Below are positions 1 to 8,508 of a stretch of 64,000 nt of DNA, piece by piece. Position 1 is the stretch's first letter. Every line of letters starts with the position of its first letter. The DNA is taken from NCBI GenBank assembly GCA_000145985.1, contig CP002098.1:124001-188000 (forward strand), read 5' to 3'. This DNA comes from Ignisphaera aggregans DSM 17230. Its GTDB lineage: Archaea; Thermoproteota; Thermoprotei_A; Sulfolobales; Ignisphaeraceae. The notes beneath the pieces are model-generated. The model saw only the letters and a list, made by a program, of their open reading frames with translations, had not been told where the DNA came from and searched no databases. The position numbers and the translations under genes are program-made.

Positions 1-2110
1 ATTTCCATTTGAAGATATGGGTGTTCTTAATTTCTTTGAATAAGATTTCTTTTATTATATCTTCATTTTTTGCTAAATATATTAGTTTTTTCAGCATAGC
101 TGATAATGATTCTGATGTTAAAATACCATTTATGAGAATTATAGATCCAAGTTGATGTGATTTATATGAGGTAGAAAGACCTAGAAGCTGTTTTATTATT
201 GCTGAAACTAGTAGTGAAAAAGCTTCTGAGGCTCTGGTTCCTAGGCAATGGTAGAAACCTATTATTGTCTGATTTAATGAATTTATATATGAGATTTCTA
301 CTGTTAGTTGAGAATCTGATGGATGAATTCTACATATTTTATCCCTGTATTTCTCTAAAAAAGTTCTAACTTCATTATTAATAGAATAGAAATTATATAG
401 ATTATCAAGACATTTATCATTAATGCAATTACAAAATCTTCTAATAAATGCACAAGTTTCTCTTGCTACATTTCTATAAACAGGAATATTTTCGCCTACC
501 CATTTTGGTAAGGTTATAGATTCTGAAGATTCTGGAGGTGAGAGCCATACTATTCTTCTCTCTAGATCAATATTAGCGATATTCCATACCTTTCCGCCTA
601 AAACAATAGTATCACCTATATTACATGTAACTACAAAATCCTCATCAAGTGTCCCAATAATTTTGTCATCAATTATTGATTTTGCATGGAAATGGGTAGT
701 ATCTGGTATCATATTAGTTGTCAAATAGTATATATAACCCTTTTTAGTAACCTCACAATAATTCTCACTGCATTTTAACATACCTATGCTGTTTAGAAGA
801 TTTATAATCTTCTCTATCTTTTCTATCTCTATATTGTTGTAAGGCTGTACTGATGAAATTATATTCCATATCTCTATAGGATTTATCTTCTCATATTCTA
901 TTGCTATACCGATTATTTGATGGGCTAATACATCAAGAGAATTATAGTGAAGATCTAAAGGTTCTAATATTCTATTTCTAGTTCTTCGAGCAATAACAAT
1001 GGATTCTAAGAGTTCTGTAACTATTGGAGGAACAACTATAATGCCTTTGGATACTAGGTCTTCTCTATGACCAGATCTTCCAACTCTTTGTATTAATTTT
1101 ATAGCTTGTCGAGGAGATAGATACTGAATTACAAGGTCTACAGTTCCTATATCTATGCCTAGCTCTAGACTCGATGTTGATACGACTAATTTTATATCTC
1201 CATGTTTAAACTTCTCTTCAATTAACTCTCTTATATTCCTTGATAAAGATCCATGATGTAATCCAATTTTATTCATAGAGTTGCTTTGCTGTGAAGCTAG
1301 ATAAAATCCTAATTCTTCGGCACTGACCCTAGTATTTGTGAATACCAGTATCTGTCTATACATATTACTATTTGCAATATTATTTATAACATTGGCAACA
1401 TCTGTTATATCAAAAATACCATTTTCATATGTTGTAGAACTCATTTTCACATCTATATCGTATACCTTACTTGAGGCTCTAGCAATTATAATTTCATATT
1501 TATGATTTCCAAAGAAATATCTTGAAATTCTATCTAGAGCTTCTAAAGGTGAAGATATTGCTATTCTTCTTACATGTCTATTTAATTTTTTATCAATTCT
1601 TTCCAATAGCAGAATGAGCTCAACACCACGCTCTGATGATATAATCTCTTGTAGTTCATCTACTATTATCGTCTTTAAATTTTTTAAAAAATCAGTGAAT
1701 TCTTGACGTACTAGCAACACTTGTAAGCTTTCAGGAGTTGTAACTAAGATATTTGGAGGTGATTTAAGAATCTTTTTTCTATTACTTTGTGAGGTATCTC
1801 CATGCCATACATCAACATATAATTTCAATATTTCTCCAATACTAGCCAATCTTCTAGTTATATCTCTATTCAATGCACGGAGTGGTGTTATATATAAAAT
1901 TGATATAGGTGCAAGATTATCAATAAACTTTGCAATAGATGGTATAACAGCTGCTTCAGTTTTTCCACTACCTGTGGGAGCTGAAATCAATATATCATTA
2001 TCGCTTAGTAAAATCTTTGGAAATGCCTGTAATTGTATTTCTGTCAGTCTCTTATAACCCAATTTAGTAATAAGATCTTTTAACAACAATATTTTTCTAT
2101 CTATTGACAT
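1..2110 (-). CDS. Lhr-family ATP-dependent helicase (3' end outside window)
   Basis: The reading frame opens with ATG at 2110 and stays open to the left edge, so about 703 N-terminal residues are visible and the C-terminus is missing. The protein is a superfamily 2 helicase that should unwind nucleic acid using ATP. Visible motifs are Walker A (SAPTGSGKTEA), motif II (VDELQE) and motif VI (QRVGRSGH). The later part carries the GFYHC segment and an FKW segment typical of Lhr (large helicase-related) proteins, which have a winged helix and Lhr-specific domain after the helicase core. It is divergent from the membrane protein at 2196, and the 85-bp gap between them must hold both promoters. The assignment to the Lhr family is firm; the subfamily cannot be set without the C-terminus. 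Confidence 0.88.
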   Translation of the reverse strand, partial: MSIDRKILLLKDLITKLGYKRLTEIQLQAFPKILLSDNDILISAPTGSGKTEAAVIPSIAKFIDNLAPISILYITPLRALNRDITRRLASIGEILKLYVDVWHGDTSQSNRKKILKSPPNILVTTPESLQVLLVRQEFTDFLKNLKTIIVDELQEIISSERGVELILLLERIDKKLNRHVRRIAISSPLEALDRISRYFFGNHKYEIIIARASSKVYDIDVKMSSTTYENGIFDITDVANVINNIANSNMYRQILVFTNTRVSAEELGFYLASQQSNSMNKIGLHHGSLSRNIRELIEEKFKHGDIKLVVSTSSLELGIDIGTVDLVIQYLSPRQAIKLIQRVGRSGHREDLVSKGIIVVPPIVTELLESIVIARRTRNRILEPLDLHYNSLDVLAHQIIGIAIEYEKINPIEIWNIISSVQPYNNIEIEKIEKIINLLNSIGMLKCSENYCEVTKKGYIYYLTTNMIPDTTHFHAKSIIDDKIIGTLDEDFVVTCNIGDTIVLGGKVWNIANIDLERRIVWLSPPESSESITLPKWVGENIPVYRNVARETCAFIRRFCNCINDKCLDNLYNFYSINNEVRTFLEKYRDKICRIHPSDSQLTVEISYINSLNQTIIGFYHCLGTRASEAFSLLVSAIIKQLLGLSTSYKSHQLGSIILINGILTSESLSAMLKKLIYLAKNEDIIKEILFKEIKNTHIFKWK

Positions 2111-2195
2111 TGGTTTAACCTATTTAGCCTAAGCAGTTTTAAATCAGCTTTATAGGATAATATGCTATAGACATAAATAAGGTTTTAAGTAGAAG

Positions 2196-2858
2196 ATGAG
2201 ATCTTTGAATAAACGGATTAGTACATTAATAAGAATTATTCCTATGGTAAATAGTTTACTGTTAATCTACCTATTCACACTATTACCATTGAATTTTAGA
2301 TTAATTGATGTACTTGAATATGGAATTGGAATTAATGTAATGGAGTTCTTTCGTAATATTCAATCATTATCGACTATTTTAATAATATCAGTAGCAATGT
2401 TTATAATCAGTTGTATAGAGAGTTTGAGATTATTATTAATCAATAGGATACATACTTTCATCATAGAATATGTCTTAATATTTCTATTCTTTCAAGAATT
2501 ACTATTCACATTCCTATATATAGTCATGTCCATCATTTCATTAAAATTCATTCGCTTTTTTATAAATCCTAGCTTCAATAGAAAGAACTTGAATGAGAAG
2601 ATAGAAGACACATATATTGATACGGGAGTTTTTATAGGCTTCTTAATGATTAGTATAGGAAGTATTCTAGTTGTAAATCTCCTACTAAGTTTTATCATGG
2701 AAGTAAATATCATAGCAATCTTGTCCTATATGCTAATAGCAGTAACTGTATTAGTTATAAAGCGTGAAAATATCTATAGATCCATGATAATAGGATGTGC
2801 TTATTCTATGATGGCTGCAATCCCTCCTTTTGGAATATTAACTCTCCTACATAATTAA
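2196..2858 (+). CDS. Hypothetical multi-pass membrane protein
   Basis: This 220-residue protein starts with a short basic N-terminus (MRSLNKRIS) and then contains about six hydrophobic stretches separated by short charged loops, so it is an integral membrane protein. One longer hydrophilic loop around residues 125-145 contains several Asn, Lys and Glu residues. I see no signature of a known transporter or enzyme family and do not recognise it. It is divergent from the Lhr helicase and followed by about 215 bp of AT-rich intergenic DNA before rtcB, so it is probably a single-gene transcript. Confidence 0.6.
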   Translation: MRSLNKRISTLIRIIPMVNSLLLIYLFTLLPLNFRLIDVLEYGIGINVMEFFRNIQSLSTILIISVAMFIISCIESLRLLLINRIHTFIIEYVLIFLFFQELLFTFLYIVMSIISLKFIRFFINPSFNRKNLNEKIEDTYIDTGVFIGFLMISIGSILVVNLLLSFIMEVNIIAILSYMLIAVTVLVIKRENIYRSMIIGCAYSMMAAIPPFGILTLLHN

Positions 2859-3073
2859 GGTAAGCATTTTTCAGAGATTCTACATAATTATTCATACCAT
2901 TCTTATAGAATTATAAGAATATCAATTTTTACAAGCAATTAAAATTTGATGAAAATATTCAGATCCTAATAACCTATTAAGCTTTGTAACAAAATATAGT
3001 GTAAGACTGTAGTACGAGTTCCAATGATAAAATTTAAGATATAAAAAATTATGTTTTAATAAGGTGATATTTT

Positions 3074-4516
3074 GTGGAGGCACTTAGAAGATTAGATGAA
3101 GTAACATGGATTATACCCAAGGAGTATAAGAGGTGTATGCATGTTCCAGCAATAATATATGCAGATGATTTTTTGTTAAATAAGATGAGAGAAGATGCAA
3201 CATTGGAACAGGCCGCTAATGTGGCATGTCTCCCTGGAATAGTTGGTGCAAGTTATACTCTTCCGGATGGGCATCAGGGATACGGATTTCCTATAGGTGG
3301 AGTAGCAGGGTTCAATGTTGATGATGGTGTTATAAGTCCCGGAGGTGTTGGATATGATATTAATTGTGGTGTTAGAGTTCTGAGAACAGATCTTAGTATT
3401 AGAGATATAAAGGGTAAGATAAAGGAATTGGTTGAATATCTATTTAGAAATATACCCAGTGGTGTAGGAGCTACAGGTAAAATCAGATTAACTGAACGTG
3501 AACTTGATCAAGTTCTTGAAGAAGGAGCTCAATGGGCTTATAGACAGGGCTATGGGACAGAGCACGACATAGACCATACAGAATCTCGTGGCAAACTTGA
3601 TTGGGCAGATGCATCAAAGGTTAGTAGGAGAGCTAAAGATAGAGGAGCTCCACAACTGGGGACCCTTGGTAGTGGTAATCACTTCTTAGAGATACAAGTA
3701 GTGGACAAGATATATATTCCTGAAGTAGCAAAGAAAGTGGGTATATATGAGGAAGGACAGATAACAATTATGGTTCATACAGGTTCTAGAGGACTTGGAC
3801 ACCAAGTTGCTAGCGACTATCTAGTAATTATGGAGAGAGCTATGAGAAAATACGGCATAAACGTACCTGATAGAGAGCTAGCAGCAGTTCCCTTTAATAG
3901 CCAAGAAGGGCAAGACTATTTTGCTGCTATGGCTGCAGCAGCAAACTATGCTTGGGCAAATAGACAGCTTATAACACACTGGGCTAGAGAATCATTTGCT
4001 AAAGCCATGGGATCAGACCCAGAGCATTTAGGAATAAAGATGATTTATGATGTAGCTCATAATATTGCAAAAGTTGAGGAACATGAATATGAGAATAGAA
4101 GGATTAAACTTGTTGTTCATAGAAAGGGTGCTACAAGAGCATTTCCAAAGGGCCATCCCGAGATACCTCCAGATCATAGAGAATTTGGTCAAATAGTTCT
4201 TATACCTGGTAGCATGGGAACAGCAAGTTACATAACAATACCTGGTCAGAGAGCTCAAGAAACATGGTGGTCTGCTCCACATGGTGCAGGTAGATGGATG
4301 AGTAGAGCTGCAGCAATAAGAAGTAAATCTCCAAAGGAGGTTATTGAAATGCTTGAAAAACGAGGTATAGTTGTTAGGGCTGCAACATTAAGAGAACTAT
4401 CTGAAGAAACTCCTGAAGCATATAAGGATGTTGATAGAGTTGTTGATGTAGCAAGAAGAGCAAATATTGCAATACCAGTTGCACGATTAGTTCCCATAGC
4501 AGTGATTAAGGGGTAA
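3074..4516 (+). CDS. rtcB: RNA-splicing ligase RtcB
   Basis: RtcB joins RNA ends carrying 2',3'-cyclic phosphate or 3'-phosphate to 5'-OH ends, using GTP and Mn2+. In archaea it seals tRNA exons and other products of the splicing endonuclease. The 480-residue length equals that of intein-free archaeal RtcB. Visible motifs are GYDINCGVR with the metal-binding Cys at residue 98, GSGNHFLE, HTGSRGLGHQ, YDVAHNIAKVEEH, and HGAGRWMSRAAA containing the His that is guanylylated in the Pyrococcus enzyme. The start is GTG at 3074 with GGTGA 6 nt upstream. An AT-rich promoter-like sequence lies at about 3030-3050. The same ligase would be expected to act after excision of the cbf5 intron found later in this window. 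Confidence 0.96.
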   Translation: MEALRRLDEVTWIIPKEYKRCMHVPAIIYADDFLLNKMREDATLEQAANVACLPGIVGASYTLPDGHQGYGFPIGGVAGFNVDDGVISPGGVGYDINCGVRVLRTDLSIRDIKGKIKELVEYLFRNIPSGVGATGKIRLTERELDQVLEEGAQWAYRQGYGTEHDIDHTESRGKLDWADASKVSRRAKDRGAPQLGTLGSGNHFLEIQVVDKIYIPEVAKKVGIYEEGQITIMVHTGSRGLGHQVASDYLVIMERAMRKYGINVPDRELAAVPFNSQEGQDYFAAMAAAANYAWANRQLITHWARESFAKAMGSDPEHLGIKMIYDVAHNIAKVEEHEYENRRIKLVVHRKGATRAFPKGHPEIPPDHREFGQIVLIPGSMGTASYITIPGQRAQETWWSAPHGAGRWMSRAAAIRSKSPKEVIEMLEKRGIVVRAATLRELSEETPEAYKDVDRVVDVARRANIAIPVARLVPIAVIKG

Positions 4517-4562
4517 AGCAATTAGATTAAAATGATAAAAATTCTCTAACCAAAAATTATAA

Positions 4563-4635
4563 TTGCCCCTGTGGCCAGCCCATGCGATAATGAACCGTTG
4601 GGGAATATGAGCATGGGTTCTCTGCAGGGGCAACA
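4563..4635 (+). ncRNA. Candidate H/ACA box guide RNA
   Basis: The segment folds as a single archaeal-type H/ACA hairpin. A lower stem (4564-4571 with 4625-4632, GCCCCTG with CAGGGGC at its core) is followed directly by ACA at 4633-4635. An internal loop has TGGCCA (4572-4577) on the left and TCTCTG (4619-4624) on the right. The upper stem pairs 4578-4585 with 4611-4618 (CCCATGC with GCATGGG plus a G-T pair). The apical part has GA-rich borders compatible with a kink-turn for L7Ae. The spacing from the upper stem to ACA is 14 nt, the value expected for a pseudouridylation pocket. The guide arms predict a target reading CAGAGA-UN-UGGCCA. It lies in the 228-bp gap behind rtcB. The RNA class is inferred from structure alone. 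Confidence 0.62.
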
Positions 4636-4744
4636 ATAGTTATCAAAGTTAAAAATTTTGCAACAGATATAAAATTTTACTTAAAATTTAATTGCAATTA
4701 AATTTTATATATCTCATTTTTTAACAAAAACTGGGTGAAACTTT

Positions 4745-5425
4745 TTGCCACGAATACCAGTTAAACTCGTAACATGGGATGAAATCGTTGAATGGAGCTG
4801 GGGATTAGCAGAAAAGATTATGGATGATGGATACATACCAGATGTAATAATAGCTATTGCAAGAGGTGGATATGTACCCGCAAGATTATTATGCGACTTT
4901 CTTGGTGTTGAGAACTTACTTTCTATACAATCTCAGCATTGGACTGAAGCTGCAAAAAAAGATGAAAGAGCCTTGATTAAATTTGAATATCATATTAATC
5001 TATCGGGATATAAGGCATTATTAGTTGATGATATAATTGATACAGGAGAATCAGTAATATTAGCAAGAGATTTCATAAAAAAATATTGGTCTCCAAAAGA
5101 ATTGAGAACAGCAACTCTTCAATGGATATCACCTGTAGCTAAAATTAAACCTGATTATTATTACCTCGAAGTTAAAGAATGGATTTGGTTCCAATATCCT
5201 TGGACAAGATTAGAAGATGTAACACAATTCATTAAGAGAATTATAGAAACAGAATTCAAAAATAACGCCAGAGTTCAGTGGAATGAAAAGGAGCTAGAGG
5301 AAGCTTTCTATGAATGGTATGGAATTACTGTTGATAAAAAGTATATTACTAAGGCAATAAACATGCTAATAAGAAAAGGTATACTAAGAAGTGAAAATGG
5401 AATACTTAGATATGTAACACAGTAA
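4745..5425 (+). CDS. Phosphoribosyltransferase with C-terminal winged-helix-like tail
   Basis: This 226-residue protein has the type I phosphoribosyltransferase fold, which transfers a ribose-5-phosphate group from PRPP to a base. The PRPP loop is ALLVDDIIDTGES at about residues 97-109, and a second conserved element is IAIARGGYVPARLL near residue 40. After the catalytic domain comes a tail of about 50 residues (from roughly residue 178) that looks like a small winged helix, ending in a KGILRSENGILRYV hairpin. It resembles archaeal purine or xanthine-guanine salvage enzymes, but the substrate cannot be read from sequence. The start is TTG at 4745 with GGGTGA just upstream. A shorter paralogue without the tail lies at 59005. 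Confidence 0.82.
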   Translation: MPRIPVKLVTWDEIVEWSWGLAEKIMDDGYIPDVIIAIARGGYVPARLLCDFLGVENLLSIQSQHWTEAAKKDERALIKFEYHINLSGYKALLVDDIIDTGESVILARDFIKKYWSPKELRTATLQWISPVAKIKPDYYYLEVKEWIWFQYPWTRLEDVTQFIKRIIETEFKNNARVQWNEKELEEAFYEWYGITVDKKYITKAINMLIRKGILRSENGILRYVTQ

Positions 5426-5472
5426 CATAATTTTACTAAAAATATTTTTCTCATACCTTTGAGGCATTATCC

Positions 5473-6096
5473 ATGCTAAGATCTTGTAATAATGAACTAG
5501 ATGAGATGTTATTAAGAAGAGCCTCAAGAATAGTTTTTTATGGTGAAGCAGGTTCAGGCAAGACAAATTTAATACTTAATATATTGAAATGTAGCGTTCA
5601 AAGCATAGATCCCTCTCTAAGCTTTATATATATAAGTACTGAAGGATCCATAGTTTTAAATAGATTTATCAGGTTGGGACTAAATAGGCAGAATCTATTC
5701 TTTGCAATGGCCCTAGATCAATCACATATTATTGAGGTATTGCTACAAATTTTACATGACATGAAATATATAAGACCAATAGCAATAGTTGTTGATAGTA
5801 TAAATCATTATTATAGAATTGAAGCACTAAATAATGGTAATAAGAAATTTCTTGAAATATTAGTACTTTTAGACTATTTTAATGATCATGATATATATAT
5901 AATATCTTCAGCACAAGTACATATAGAGAATGGAGAGGAAATGATAAGTGGTATAGATATCATTAATTTATGGGCAGATTTCATAGTAGAGATTAAAAAG
6001 GATAGCAAGAGTACTAGAATACTAAAATTTGTCAAACCAAATATAGCAAAGAGCTTTCGATTTGTAATAACAGATAGTGGTATAGTCTGGGTTTAA
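5473..6096 (+). CDS. RecA-superfamily (RadA/RadB-like) P-loop ATPase
   Basis: This 207-residue protein contains a Walker A motif (YGEAGSGKTN, residues 23-32) and a Walker B-like strand (PIAIVVDSINHYYR) followed by a strand with a polar end (IYIISSAQVH). That order matches the RecA/RadA core ATPase. The N-terminal helix-hairpin-helix domain of RadA is absent, so it is a short RadA paralogue of the kind found in archaea (RadB or aRadC-like). It could regulate recombinase loading, but the exact role is unknown. It sits 47 bp after the phosphoribosyltransferase gene and converges with nop10. Confidence 0.7.
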   Translation: MLRSCNNELDEMLLRRASRIVFYGEAGSGKTNLILNILKCSVQSIDPSLSFIYISTEGSIVLNRFIRLGLNRQNLFFAMALDQSHIIEVLLQILHDMKYIRPIAIVVDSINHYYRIEALNNGNKKFLEILVLLDYFNDHDIYIISSAQVHIENGEEMISGIDIINLWADFIVEIKKDSKSTRILKFVKPNIAKSFRFVITDSGIVWV

Positions 6097-6171
6097 CTCA
6101 ATAATATATCAATAATCCTAGCGATCTAATTATTTCAACTTAAATATTATTATGACATATAGGTAGGAATA

Positions 6172-6345
6172 TTAATCTTGTTGTAGGTATCTAGACAGTT
6201 TACTCTTAACTCTATACTCTACATATCTATCTTCTGGTGAGAATCTATGCGGATGTGGTGATCGGGTTGGAGCTTTACATATAGGACATAAATCCTTTAA
6301 TGTATATCTATTGCATATAGGACATTTTCTCATCAACCATTTCAT
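6172..6345 (-). CDS. nop10: H/ACA ribonucleoprotein protein Nop10
   Basis: Nop10 is a small zinc-binding subunit of the H/ACA RNA-protein complex; it binds Cbf5 and stabilises its active site for rRNA pseudouridylation. The 57-residue product starts MKWLMRKC and has the expected [17 protein letters not shown] zinc ribbon followed by a basic, Pro-rich tail ending in RYLQQD. I chose the ATG at 6345 because the family begins with MKWL/MK.LIRKC. It lies 4 nt after the aIF2-alpha stop, which is the usual archaeal gene pair. A longer upstream frame would overlap aIF2-alpha and adds residues unlike the family. Confidence 0.93.
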   Translation of the reverse strand: MKWLMRKCPICNRYTLKDLCPICKAPTRSPHPHRFSPEDRYVEYRVKSKLSRYLQQD

Positions 6346-6349
6346 ATTA

Positions 6350-7168
6350 TCACTTAGAGATTTCCTCTCTTTGAAGCTCAGCTTCATCTAATTCTAACTC
6401 TTTAGCTGTTTTAGTAAGGATATCGCTAATATATGCTAATACTTCTTCTGCTTTTTTATAATCTAGTGCTTCTACTTCAATTCTATATCTAGGAGCTCCT
6501 ACGGTGTATATGCTTAGCTTAACATCACTTTTGCTTTGTATTGATGATGATATACTCTCTAATGTCTTTCTAATCCTCTCTACACCATCTGGTTTTAATG
6601 AAACCAATTTTAGTATGGCTCGTAATTTAACTGTCTTAATCTGGATATGCTTTTTTGCTTCTTCACATAGAGCTTCACTCCAGTCCTTTGGAATTCCATA
6701 ATTTATTAATACAGTTGGACCTTTAATTACACATTCCTCTAGCAATGAAAATGGATCTATATTTTTCTCTAGATGAATCCAAACATTTTCATAAGCTTCA
6801 TCTAGAGATTTATTAAGTTTTTTTGTAACTATTTCAATGATTTTTTGAGCTTTTTGTAATCTTTTCCATCTTAACATAAGAACCCTTTTCTCTCCCTCTG
6901 TTACCCTTTTTAGCGAGATATCAACTTCTACACGGTATGGTTTTTTATCTACACGTATAACTTTGCCAATTACAACCTGACCTTCTTTTAGAACATCCCT
7001 TATATCTCTTATTGATTTTGTGGTTATTTCACTCCAGGGTATAAATGCTTCATTTTTTTCAAATTCTAGAAGTTCTGCGTAGGCTCCTTTATCTATAATC
7101 TTAGTTATACGTGCAATTACTACTTCCCCTATTTCTGGTAGTCTTTTCTTTCTAAATGGGATGCTCAT
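6350..7168 (-). CDS. Translation initiation factor aIF2, alpha subunit
   Basis: aIF2 carries initiator Met-tRNA to the small ribosomal subunit, and the alpha subunit supports tRNA binding. The 272-residue length is normal. Residues 12-85 form an S1/OB domain ([20 protein letters not shown], then [15 protein letters not shown]), followed by the helical domain and the C-terminal alpha-beta domain. The operon order L44e, S27e, aIF2-alpha, Nop10 is conserved in archaea. The gamma subunit gene is at 51219. Confidence 0.95.
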   Translation of the reverse strand: MSIPFRKKRLPEIGEVVIARITKIIDKGAYAELLEFEKNEAFIPWSEITTKSIRDIRDVLKEGQVVIGKVIRVDKKPYRVEVDISLKRVTEGEKRVLMLRWKRLQKAQKIIEIVTKKLNKSLDEAYENVWIHLEKNIDPFSLLEECVIKGPTVLINYGIPKDWSEALCEEAKKHIQIKTVKLRAILKLVSLKPDGVERIRKTLESISSSIQSKSDVKLSIYTVGAPRYRIEVEALDYKKAEEVLAYISDILTKTAKELELDEAELQREEISK

Positions 7169-7244
7169 AAGCTAGACCTCTATCTATACTTAATCTATTA
7201 ACTTAATAATGATATTTTTAGTATCAATAATAACTATCTTTATC

Positions 7245-7448
7245 CTAACCTAAAATTCTAACAATTTCAGCATTTATTAATTTAGCTTTTCCACCTGTAG
7301 GTGCAACTATAACTGTACCACACACTAAGCAACGTACAGGAAAGGTGGCATGGTCAAATAATGTTTGTTCATTTCCACAGACATTACATTTTACTCTTAT
7401 GAATCTACTCTTAGGCTCTGGAATCAATATTTTTCTTTTCTTCAACAT
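7245..7448 (-). CDS. rps27e: 30S ribosomal protein S27e
   Basis: S27e is a small-subunit protein with one zinc ribbon. The sequence shows CNVCGNEQTLFDHATF then CLVCG, giving the four metal-binding cysteines, and ends in the conserved EIVRILG. I placed the start at the ATG at 7448, giving 67 residues beginning MLKKRKILIPEPKSRF, because homologues start close to the ILIPEPKS segment. An in-frame ATG at 7472 is possible, and a GGTGA directly before 7448 makes the exact start uncertain. It lies downstream of L44e in the same operon. Confidence 0.92.
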   Translation of the reverse strand: MLKKRKILIPEPKSRFIRVKCNVCGNEQTLFDHATFPVRCLVCGTVIVAPTGGKAKLINAEIVRILG

Positions 7449-7496
7449 CTCACCTATAATTCTGTATATCATGATATGTTGGAATTCCCACCAGAT

Positions 7497-7781
7497 TTAA
7501 GCTTTTTCTGTTATTTCAGCACGTTTTAATCTTATACCTTTTCTATGTTGAATATATCCACACTTACTACATTTTATTTTAAGAACAACTTTTTTTGTTA
7601 CTTTTGCAAATCGTTTTTGCTCAGGCTTACGTTTTGATCCATATCCTTTCTGTTTTCGTAGATATCTTCTCTGTCCCGCTGCAAGAGTTCTTCTTTTACC
7701 ATGTTTATATATTGTTACGCTATGGTCCGTATGTGTTTTGCATCTAGGACAATAGGTTGTAATAGTTCTAGGTATTTTCAT
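7497..7781 (-). CDS. rpl44e: 50S ribosomal protein L44e
   Basis: L44e is a zinc-binding large-subunit protein located near the tRNA exit site. The 94-residue sequence begins [20 protein letters not shown], carries a very basic centre ([26 protein letters not shown] in outline) and a second zinc pair CSKCGY. Both CxxC pairs are present. It is the first gene of the minus-strand operon with S27e, aIF2-alpha and Nop10. Confidence 0.95.
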   Translation of the reverse strand: MKIPRTITTYCPRCKTHTDHSVTIYKHGKRRTLAAGQRRYLRKQKGYGSKRKPEQKRFAKVTKKVVLKIKCSKCGYIQHRKGIRLKRAEITEKA

Positions 7782-7918
7782 AGATCTTTAACCCTATAGT
7801 ATTCTAACATAGATGTAACTTATCATGTATTCTGTGTTCCGAATTTTTAAGCAGATGGTTTAATTTAAGTTTAAGAAACATTACTATTGATTCTTCTAAT
7901 TTTGTTTTACTCTATATT

Positions 7919-7939
7919 AAGTTCTTAGTTTTAGAACTT
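7919..7939 (-). terminator. Hairpin downstream of the replication operon
   Basis: A perfect 7-bp inverted repeat (AAGTTCT with AGAACTT, 7-nt loop) lies about 57 bp after the end of the GINS-like gene in its direction of transcription. The rest of the 214-bp gap to L44e shows no gene. A terminator or 3' processing role is an inference only. Confidence 0.25.
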
Positions 7940-7995
7940 ATTTGGTATTTTATTTGGGTTATGGTTAATATCCTTAATGAAAGAAGTTAATGGGA

Positions 7996-8487
7996 TCACT
8001 CTATAGTTAGGATCTCCGTATAACCTAATGATGATAATATTATAGCATTATCAAGAGGTAGACGTGTTATATATCCCGGTGTAGCTATCGTATATCTAAG
8101 ATGAAAAGGTTTTAATACTCTGCACATGACATTACCTTCATTATCTATAAATGCTGTCTCAATAACTTTTTCCAGTACTGTAACTATTTTTGATAGTATT
8201 GCCAATGTTTTACCAATAAAATCCTCCTCTAATGTTATATTATTGAAACCTAAATGTCTTAGCGATATATATTTAATTAAATCATTAATGGTTTTAGATA
8301 TAAGACTTTTATAATGGTTGCATAATAAGGTCATTGTTTCATCTAATTTTGAGGTGCAGTGAAATAATACTGAGAGATTTACTCTATTTAATTGATGTAA
8401 CATATCGCTAATAGAGTGAGACGATATCGAAGGTTTAAAGAGTATTTCTTCAATTATTTTTCCTATATCGTCCATGGTTTTTAACAC
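7996..8487 (-). CDS. Probable GINS subunit (Gins15/Gins51-like)
   Basis: GINS is part of the archaeal replicative helicase complex with MCM and a Cdc45/RecJ-like protein. This 163-residue protein has a helical N-terminal region and a short C-terminal beta domain with the pattern GYITRLPLDNAIILSSLGYTEIL, which resembles the GINS B-domain (G..y.LP...A..L...G..E.I). The context supports the call: it is the third gene of a PCNA-PriS-x operon, and in Sulfolobus the gins15 gene is linked to priS in the same way. The start is GTG at 8487; ATG at 8475 is an alternative. Sequence similarity alone would be weak, so the call rests on motif plus position. Confidence 0.66.
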   Translation of the reverse strand: MLKTMDDIGKIIEEILFKPSISSHSISDMLHQLNRVNLSVLFHCTSKLDETMTLLCNHYKSLISKTINDLIKYISLRHLGFNNITLEEDFIGKTLAILSKIVTVLEKVIETAFIDNEGNVMCRVLKPFHLRYTIATPGYITRLPLDNAIILSSLGYTEILTIE

Positions 8488-8508
8488 TCATACTATTTAG
8501 TATAGAAG

